Source: a virus. From it: a stretch of 42,769 bases of DNA. The translations under genes and the position numbers were made by a program. Each line of letters starts with the position of its first letter. The first letter of the stretch is position 1. Below the pieces are notes generated by a model. It ran no database searches. It was not told where the DNA came from and saw only the letters and a list, made by a program, of their open reading frames with translations. Shown in pieces: positions 30,072 through 39,000 of the stretch. The stretch lies in IMG/VR virus record IMGVR_UViG_3300042503_000853, positions 1 through 42,769 of that record; one strand, given 5' to 3'.

Positions 30072-32393
30072 TTATCTGCCGTCGTTTCTGATCCTATTGT
30101 TAGCGCTTCCTACAAGCATAGACTGGATTCCTGCAAGTTTTGCTTCTTGCAATTTGTCAAAACCTTTATTTAGTTGCTGTTCAGCCATTATTTCAGCTCC
30201 CATCCTGGGGTTCTGCTTCATTGCAAGAAGCAAAGAAAGTTCTCTTATTTTTTGTTCACGAACGGACGTTAACGAATCAGCCATTTCTCCAAGTTTTTCA
30301 AAAGTGCTGGGAAGATAATTTCCTGCAGGAAGTTTTTCCGGAGTGTTAAAAACAAAAGCTTGGTGAGTTTGCCCGCTTGTCATTGCACCACCCTGATGAG
30401 GGAAAACTTCCACACCATTGTCGCGAAGAAACATCCATAATTTTTCTTTTGTTGTAAATTCACCAGCGCCAAATTGGGTTAACTCGTTTTCCCCTAAATT
30501 TTCTATTTGCATTTGTATGTTTGCAAATTCTCGGGTTGGACCCCATTGGGAATTTGGAATATTTTTAATTCTTTCAATAATTCCGTTTATTTCTTGTTGG
30601 TTTTTTGACCCCGGTAATTCTTTTTTTATAAATTCGCGAACGAGATCGCCCAATTTATCTGCGCTTTGTTGAGTTATGTTGGGATCCGTTATGTCCAATG
30701 CAGGTAAACCAAAAGCTGAAGTAATATCTCCGCCAGGACCTCTTGTTATCGGCATGTCCCAATAGTTTTGACCACCCATATGATTTCCGGAAAGTGCTTG
30801 CCATTTCGGCCTATTTGAAGTCAGCATTACTTCTTCCAAAGCTTCTTGGTATGGATTTATTGTGAATCCAGGATGTTCCCTGTCCGGATAAACCTTTTTA
30901 AAAAGTTCAATTCTTTCTTTTTCCCATTGAGCAGCTTTGCTTCTTAAAGCATCTCCCAAATCTTTGGACCAATAATGATCGGGGCTTCCTTTTCTAGCAG
31001 TTTCGCCAGCAATATAAACAGCGTCGCTATTTGTAGCAATGGCAGAATCAACAAATTTTTTTCCATCGGAAGAAATCACCGGATATTTAAATTTAATTTT
31101 TTCCGGTACATTCCATTTTTGACCTTTAAAAGAAACAGGAAATGGAAGCCTGTCAACAATAGCTTGAGCCGCTTCGGCAGAATCAGCATTATCAATAATT
31201 TGTCTTACAGATAAATTGGGATTGGCCCAAAGAACTCTTCCCCAATCAGGGCCGATCGGATCATCAACGTTTTTAATCTTAGACAAATAATCGTTTCTTT
31301 GCATGTCTAAAATGTCTTTATAAACTTCATCTCTATTCATTCCAAAAGGATTTAAATCACTTCTGCCATCAGTAAATCCAGTTATTTTATTTCTAGACGG
31401 TAATTGTAAATAATTTTCTAAATACTGATCGTCTACGTTATAAGATGGGAACCCTGAAAACTGTTGGGGTTCATCAAAATAGGTGTAAGACATTGATCCG
31501 GAATCAGAGTCATATTTTCCACCGCTAAACAATTGGCTTGCTCCGCTGCCACGTCTTCCTTCCATTCGGGCAGATTCTTCCATAGAATTAAGAGGGAAAG
31601 GAAGTCGCTTGCCTTGTTGGTTGGTATGCCAAATACGCATAATGTCGGGGTCGTAGTATTTACCTCCCGGAAGACGCTCATACCATTCCGGGCGTGCATA
31701 ACTATCGTTTTTTAATCCGGTTAGCATGACAGATCGTTTGGCTTGTATGTCTCCTTCTTTATTTAAAAGTGCCATTGCCCTCCTTGAGCTAACGTTATCA
31801 ATACTGTTATAGGAAGCCATCCGGATCTGATCAGCAAGTTGTTGTTTACCAGCGGCACTTCTCATAAAAATAGCGTTTTTAAAAGCTTGCTTTAAAGGAT
31901 TGCTGGCTTGGGCGGCTGCTCTAACTCCGGGGACAGCGCTGGCAATGTTTAAAGTATCTTCTCCCAAAGCCATAAGTCGTTCCGGAGCACTTGCATCACT
32001 AAATGGGTTCAATGCCGTATTGGCGTTTTGAAGAGTTGCAGTGCGATAAAAAGACTTAGCTGGCTCCTTGATGAGATTGTCACCAGCAAACTTGATCATC
32101 TGCCCTACGGAGTCAGAGTAGACGTCTCCACCCATATAAGGGGCGATAGTCTTTACCGGCACACGCTTGTCGTAATACGCCCTGTAATTAGCCTCGGCTT
32201 GCTGACGGGAATCAATGGCCTGTTCTGCTTGCCGGATGTTTGTGAACTGTTTTCTTGGACTAACAGTGCCAGCATTAGCTGGGGCTACGGTGGTGCCGCT
32301 GTTGTTAAGTGCTTCTAGCCAGGCAGCAGGGATCTCCGGCTGCTCAGGGACAGCCGGAGTTCTCTTCTTAGGCGCAACCGGCGGACGAAGCAT
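30072..32393 (-). CDS. large putative ejection/internal virion protein
   Basis: This 773-aa protein has a Pro-rich N-terminus (MLRPPVAPKKRTPAVPEQPE), helical segments, and a long central part rich in Asn, Tyr and Trp (NPFGMNRDEVYKDILDMQRN). Its end is Gln-rich and helical. It starts directly after the 102-aa basic protein. The centre (30400-31450, residues about 315-665) is clearly AT-rich compared with both ends. No enzyme motif is seen. Being part of the ejection cluster, it is probably packaged and sent into the cell. Confidence 0.68.
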   Translation of the reverse strand: MLRPPVAPKKRTPAVPEQPEIPAAWLEALNNSGTTVAPANAGTVSPRKQFTNIRQAEQAIDSRQQAEANYRAYYDKRVPVKTIAPYMGGDVYSDSVGQMIKFAGDNLIKEPAKSFYRTATLQNANTALNPFSDASAPERLMALGEDTLNIASAVPGVRAAAQASNPLKQAFKNAIFMRSAAGKQQLADQIRMASYNSIDNVSSRRAMALLNKEGDIQAKRSVMLTGLKNDSYARPEWYERLPGGKYYDPDIMRIWHTNQQGKRLPFPLNSMEESARMEGRRGSGASQLFSGGKYDSDSGSMSYTYFDEPQQFSGFPSYNVDDQYLENYLQLPSRNKITGFTDGRSDLNPFGMNRDEVYKDILDMQRNDYLSKIKNVDDPIGPDWGRVLWANPNLSVRQIIDNADSAEAAQAIVDRLPFPVSFKGQKWNVPEKIKFKYPVISSDGKKFVDSAIATNSDAVYIAGETARKGSPDHYWSKDLGDALRSKAAQWEKERIELFKKVYPDREHPGFTINPYQEALEEVMLTSNRPKWQALSGNHMGGQNYWDMPITRGPGGDITSAFGLPALDITDPNITQQSADKLGDLVREFIKKELPGSKNQQEINGIIERIKNIPNSQWGPTREFANIQMQIENLGENELTQFGAGEFTTKEKLWMFLRDNGVEVFPHQGGAMTSGQTHQAFVFNTPEKLPAGNYLPSTFEKLGEMADSLTSVREQKIRELSLLLAMKQNPRMGAEIMAEQQLNKGFDKLQEAKLAGIQSMLVGSANNRIRNDGR

Positions 32394-32702
32394 TTATCGC
32401 TTGCGGTTCCAAGCATAATCAGCTGCCCCACCCATGCTCTTAATGTAGGCATATGTAGCGTCAGCACGATCCCCACCGGCTTTTGTTGAAGCAACGGCTG
32501 CCGCATTTGCTGTTTTGTTTGCCGACGAAAACTGAGAGCCTCCCTTGAACAACATGTTAGACCTACCAGTTTCACCCATTCCGGAACGACCAGCAGCGTC
32601 GGTGCGATTTCTAAGAGCTTTTTTTCTAGCAAGATTTTTGGCTGCGCTTTCTTCTGCCAAGCGAAAATCGGCAGCTGAGCCTGAGTTGTTACGTTTTGCC
32701 AT
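32394..32702 (-). CDS. small basic Ala-rich protein
   Basis: This 102-aa basic protein (MAKRNNSGSAADFRLAEESA...) has an N-terminal Lys/Arg-rich helix and an Ala/Gly/Ser-rich C-terminus ending in AWNRKR. It may bind DNA or RNA inside the virion. It lies between the resolvase and the 773-aa ejection protein gene. Confidence 0.6.
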   Translation of the reverse strand: MAKRNNSGSAADFRLAEESAAKNLARKKALRNRTDAAGRSGMGETGRSNMLFKGGSQFSSANKTANAAAVASTKAGGDRADATYAYIKSMGGAADYAWNRKR

Positions 32703-32706
32703 TGTT

Positions 32707-33078
32707 TTAAATACCTTCGGGGATTATGAGCAGTTCCAATCCTGCCTCTTTAGATAATACAGGAGCGTGAAAGGTAATGGTAGGGACGTATCCAGGGGCA
32801 TCGTCGTCAACTACACCAGCGTCTACCAGTCCATCAATAGCTGCCTTGGCTGTGGGGTAGCAGGCTCCGGTGTCCTGGAACTTGCGGTCAGGCAGGATAG
32901 GCGTCACTTCGATACGGATAGACCGGAAATGGGGGATCCCCGCCTCAAGAGCAGCGTCTCGGAATGCTTCCCTCCACCACTTGGTAATGGCAGCCCGCTG
33001 ATAGTGGGAACCCTTCTTACGCTCCTGGTTGGTTGTCCAGGGGCGCTGGCCCTTCACTATCACGCTGTACTGTTCCAT
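32707..33078 (-). CDS. RusA-like Holliday-junction resolvase
   Basis: This 123-aa protein has the RusA layout: a KGQRPWTTNQERKKGSHYQ start, then RSIRIEVTPILPDRKFQDTG, AIDGLVDAGVVDDDAPGYV and a final strand. The acidic residues of the DxxxxxxxxxxxxDxLxxxGxxxDDxxx pattern fit the metal site. RusA enzymes cut four-way junctions at recombination or packaging. Its TAATG link to the 2627-aa gene and place among virion genes are unusual for a DNA enzyme. Confidence 0.72.
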   Translation of the reverse strand: MEQYSVIVKGQRPWTTNQERKKGSHYQRAAITKWWREAFRDAALEAGIPHFRSIRIEVTPILPDRKFQDTGACYPTAKAAIDGLVDAGVVDDDAPGYVPTITFHAPVLSKEAGLELLIIPEGI

Positions 33079-36000
33079 TACGGAATCGTATCGCCGGTCT
33101 CAATGGCCCTGCGGCGCTTGAGGGTTTCAATAGTACGCAGACGGTCACGAGCACTACGCATCACATCTTCAATTTGGTCATCTGCCTGGTACGGAATACC
33201 TGGAAGAGAGAACAGGCGTCCGGCAGCTGCCAACCTGCCACCGTACTTAACATTGGGCTGACGAGTGCGTGGGTTGAGACGAACTTCGCCAGTGTCGTAA
33301 CGAGCAACCGGACCAAGAGCAATACGGGTACCTGGAATGCGTGACCCAGGTGCAACGTTCATGGCACGGTTGACAATTGGGAACTGCTGTGCAGTAAATC
33401 CAAGCAATTCACGTGGGCGAGTAAAAGGAAGAAGTGGCGGTGAAATTTCTGATCCGCTGAGTGTGTACGCACCACTTCCCGACGGCCTAGAAATCGGCTG
33501 GAAGCCTTTGGCAATATTTCTTCCAGTCAGCACCGCAGCACCAATACGTGGTACGGGGCCAAGGGTGTTAAGCGCTGGCCTAACATCCTCGTCGGCAAGG
33601 ACTGAACCAATTGGACCACCGAAAACGTCACCAAACGGGTTGAGAATGTTTGTTGAGAACGCTCCACCAAACCATGTTGGGTTGCCATACCGCAAGCCCA
33701 TGGGGTCTTCGTCGGGATCATAAACAAGGGTTCCCATGTAAATGTACCAGCGAAGAGACTGCGGGCTGTCGGAACCAAGCATCATGAACACTTTATGGAT
33801 GTGCTTTGTCCATGCGTAGAAAGGAATGAACGGGGTCACATACTTTCGTTCGCTCATCGAAAGGTCAGCAAAGTCACCCAAGAAGTCGTTTGCAGTGTCT
33901 GCAGCTTCAAGAACAATCTTACGCAATTCCGGATCGTTCTTCCAAGAACCGTCAGCAGCAACGGTGTCAAGGTCAACACCCTTAGCCTTCAATTTGGTAT
34001 CAAGAACTTCAAGGAAATAGGCGTGACGCTGAATACGGTTAATTGTTTCGTTGATCTTGAACGAAGTGTTGATTACGCCTCGGCCACGAACGGCTTCCGG
34101 GTATTGCTTTCCTGTCAAACGAGTCAGCAATGGAGGAAGTGCGTTTCCTTCCGGAATGTTGTACAAGTACCGGCGGTCAGCCAAAGAGGCGCTAATGTCC
34201 TGAATTGGTGATTCTTTAGCAATTCGAATCTTGGGGGTAGGGGTTGGCAATTCTGAAGTTGCATCTACAAGGGTACGTAGACCAGGCCCGTACTCTTCAG
34301 CCTTGACTTCCTTCATGCGACGAATCATGTCCACCACATTGACACCGCTCATTTGAGCAATAATCATGTTGGAGAAAAGGTCACCAAGCTGCCAAGCCAC
34401 AGACAGCACAAGGGTCGATGTTTTGAATTGACTTGTTACCTTGTGGGCACCACGAAGAAATCCGTTCCATGAAGCTGGGTCAATGACAGCCTCAACCTTT
34501 GCAATAGCTTCAGAGAAACCTGTAGGAACGAACATGGTCTCATGAGTAACACGAGCAATCGGCATACGTGAAGTAATTTTGCTGTACGGATCAATAGCTT
34601 TAAATCCACGGTTCGCCATCTCAATAACAACAAGACGACCGTATTCTTCTTTAAGGGCAGCGTTAAAAGCAGCCTTTGGATTAGGCACACCGGAAGAAAA
34701 TGCTGCTGTTCCGCCTTCAGCTTCTGCAATGTCCGCACCAACACGAACTACGGATTGGTTGAGATCGTCTTCACTCATGCGTGAGACTTTTTGGTAAGCC
34801 TTTTCGTAAAGAGAGCGTGACAAATCCTCACCAAGTACTTCAATACCTGTATTGCCAAACTGTGCAACAAGCATACGGTACGATTCGTTGGAGCTCATGC
34901 GGCCCACGTCTTTACCTAGTCGTGCAGCAACGCCACGAATAGAGAAGATTGTTTGGCGATCACCGTCTCGATAGTGTTCGCTTGTCAGGATTTCAAATCC
35001 GGAAAGACCAGCTCGCTGGAGGTCCATTGCCAAGCCACCCGTAAAGACTGCAGGGCGGCCAGTAGGTACATACATTGGCCCCTGGAACTGGAAATCCTCA
35101 CCGTCAGGAAGTCCTACAGCAAATTGTTCTGACGGGTAGCCACCTTCCATTGCAACTCGCAACGGGGCAGCTCCGCCCATAGACTGAATGTCGGCAAGAG
35201 TTTGAGAAGATTCCAGGCGGTTCTCAATGATCTTGAGCTTACGAGCTTTCTTCTTTTTATCTTTAATTTTTTCACGCAAAGCAGATTGAGCAGCAGCGTT
35301 CTTTGCTAAAGCAAGACGAGCTTTGGTGCCGGTCTTTTGAAGCTGGATCAGCCTTTCCGCTTCTCCACGATACTTTTCCGACTGAACAATAAACTCTTCA
35401 AAAGCTGCCAGGCGTTCAGTTGCTCGCTGGGCAGCACGCATCTTCTTTGTTGCGTCCTTAGCCATTGCGTTAATAACGTCAGCTTCGTAGGCGGCGCGAC
35501 GAACGGTCGGATCAGATATCTTGCGTTCCGGCACTACGTCGGTTGGCTTGTCGGCAATAACACGCAGAGATGGGATCTCGTTATCACCAAGGATTTCCCG
35601 AGCACGATTGACAACCGTTACAAGGTCATTGTCAACACCCTCTTCGTTGATCAAGCGGTCAAGGTAATCCTGTGCCTGCTGAAGTTCAAGGTTCTCGTCA
35701 ATTGCGGCAAGAGGGTCAAAGTTCTTGCTCTTGCTTTCTTTAAGCGCCTTCTTGGCACGTTCGTATTCACGCACGGTTTCAAGGAATTGCTGGCCCCATT
35801 CGTCAGGTGTGAGACCGTAAGGGTCAGCTAGCTGGTCAATGTTGTCTGCAACACGAATAAGCTTTGGACCCTTGGCTGCAGTGCTGCGTTCGGTAGTTGA
35901 ACGAAAATATGTACGGGCAAGACGACGGCGTTCACGTGGGTCAAGCTTGTCCCACCATTCCCATTCGGCAGTACCGGAACGTACATTGACATAGAAGGTT

Positions 36001-39000
36001 ACGGAATCATTGGCACGGTCCCACTTGCCTCCAATACCTTCAAGAACACCGGCGTAGGTACGAACTTCTTCTTGCGCCTTAGCCTGTGCGTCTTTGCGGT
36101 ATGTCTCAACGTCTTCAGGTGTTGGGTTACGCATTGACTCAATGTCACGCTCCAACATGGCACGTTCTTCAACCTGGGCCTTAAAGTTTGCATAAAGCGC
36201 AGGATCCTGGGCAACACTGTTAGCAAGCTGCTCAAGCTCAGGGTCAATGAGGGAAGCACCCTCTGCAACAGCTTCTGCTTTTTGTGCAGCTGTTTCCTTA
36301 CGAAGATTGGACAAACGACCCTTTTGCTCACCAATACCTTTCGTTCCGGCAAAATACTGTTCGACGGTAAGTCTTTGAGGATTGACACCAAGAGAACCGG
36401 CTACACCATTTTCAAAAAGCTTGTTGTAGTTTTTAGGGAGAAGAGAAAGAACACTGCCGTTTTCAATTCCTTGATCGCGCAGCTGACGAGAAATTGTTGC
36501 AGCATCAACGGAACCAGGGTCACCTAGTTTTTTGTCGTATGGCTCAATAACGTCATCAAGACGAAGAAGGCCGTACTCAGCACTGATGATGTAAATGCGG
36601 TCGTCGTCAAACATTTCACGAGCAGTAGCCAGTGCGTCTTTAAACATTGACCCTTGGTACATCTCGGCAGCTGTGGTTGCAACCGGCCCCTTAGCAGCAC
36701 CGCACGGAATGATTACATAGTCGGCACGTGTGTTCTTTGCTCCTGGCGCTTTTGTCTGTTCAAGAACGTCATCAACTTTTGCAAGGCGCTTTGGACCATT
36801 GGGGTTCTCAATAACAGAAAGAAAATATTCAACATCAGAAAGAAGTGAGAGATCACGTTCTCGTTGATACGGGTTTCCATATTTTTTGGATGTTTCAACT
36901 TTTAGTTTTTCTATTTCTTTTCTTATTAAATCAACGACTTCACTTTTCAGCGTTTCGTTTAATTTATTAAATTCGTCAATAGCAATTTGATTTTGTGATA
37001 TTCCTTCTTTAATATCAAAATCGTCTTCCAATACGCTGGAAATACTTTGTATTGCCAAAGCTGCTTCTTCTTGCCCTGGAAAATCTTCTTCATCCCAAAA
37101 CCGATCACCAATTCTTTGCCAATCATCAATCGGAACAACATTGTCACGTACGCCAGGAAATTTTAAATCACGCCGAACAAGTTCAGTACCAATATATGTA
37201 ACGTCTTCACCATCTTTAATACGAGCTTGAACCTTGTCAATTGCTGCACGTAAATTGGCAATGTCTTTTAAAGCAGCCGCTTTTGAAGAAGATTTTGCTT
37301 TTGTAAGTCCTTCAACTCTTACATCCCAACCTTTTATCGCCCTGCCTGATCTAAAAGATACATCTTGAGCACCAAGGTCTTGCCTAATTGCATTTTCGAG
37401 AACATCAATAGCTTGAACAACTGTTTCAATTGGAGTGTCGGGGGAAAACTTTAAAGACGGTATAACCCCCGTTACGGGGATTGATGGAAGAGTAATCTCT
37501 ACAGAATCGCCGTTGACTTGATCCCTTTTTGTTCTGACACCCGGAATGCCAGCACTACCCCAGGCAATCTGAGTGGCGGTTGTGTTGGCCTCAAAATGGT
37601 TTTCAATTCTGTTTAATTCTTGAAGCGCCAACTTTAAATAATCGTACGACTTTCTTGAAAATTTACGTAAAGGATGCGTTGCGCCGTTTTCATCTGCTGG
37701 AATAGTTTCACGACTCATTCCTCGTGTCATCTCTGAATACAGTTCAGCCGGAACATAGTCAGGAGGGTTAAGGATTAACTGTATCTTTGCTTCTTTTGTT
37801 GTGGCGGCACGAACTTCTTTAATATACCGGGCAATAATATTTGCCGTTGTAGCCAGCTGATGAACGGTGCCAAACTTGGATGAAACTACCCGTTGGGGGA
37901 ATACGGAAGTATCTGCAGTGTCGTCAATAATTGATTGAATTACTTCATCAATTGCAGAACCTTTTTTCATAATAATAACGTTTGGATCATTCCAATTTGT
38001 TATCAGGCCAAGGTCAAGGCTTCCTACATCGTTGCGTAGCTTGTTAAGTTTGTTAAAAATGGTTGTGCGTGGTTCGCCACCTCGTACGACTCCGCCTTTT
38101 GTCAATGGTGCAGTACCAGCAATAACCCGTTGGTTTGTTTCGTCACCAAGAACCTTGACGATGGCCTCCCCAACAGCCTGTTCCATTGTCATGCCTTCAG
38201 GTGTTTCGTAGAAGGCTTTGTTTAGCTCCTGGGTAACGTCGTTGATAACGTCACCAAGCTGCTCCATGCGGAGATCAGCAACCCGCAACTCTGCAGGCGT
38301 CTGAGCATTCTCCATAAATTCGTTAGCGTCGTTCCAGGCGGATTCAATTGCGGTAACAAAGTTAGGAATAACAGCCTGCAAGCTGCTGCCTTCCAATCCT
38401 TCAAGCGCTTGTTGGGCTACAGCCTTGAGCTGTTCTATGTATGCGTCACCACGTTCCGGAGTAACTGGGAATACTTCTTTAGGATCAACTTCAACTTTAA
38501 GCGTGTCGAGATCTCCGCCTGCCCGTTCAAAAGCCATCTCGCCGTCGTACAGTTCGTCATCCGCAAGAACAATTGCATCGGTAAGGTTACTAATTGCTGA
38601 CTCGTCGGCCTGGCGAGCAATCTCGTTAATATTCCTTGCTGCGTCAACAGCCTGACGAGCAGACGCAGCTGCTGCTTGGGCGTTAGCAAGTTCTTGCTGC
38701 AATACGGCAAGCTCTGCGTCCACTGCGTTTTCGGGAAGAGAAGCCCTTTTCTTACCAATTACCTTCTGAAGTTCTTCAAGCCTTGCGGTGGTTTCGGCAA
38801 GTTTAGCCGCCTGCTTTACTACAGGGCTCTTAGCAATGATTTCCCGAACCTCAGAAACCGGAATACGATATTTCTTAGCAATTGCTTTTTCGTTCATGCC
38901 AGCAAGGTGTGCGTCAACAACGTCGTACTTGCGAACTTGTTGCTGTAGCTTTACATGCTTTTCTTCAAGCAATGCAATCTTGTCGGTGATCTTGAGAATT

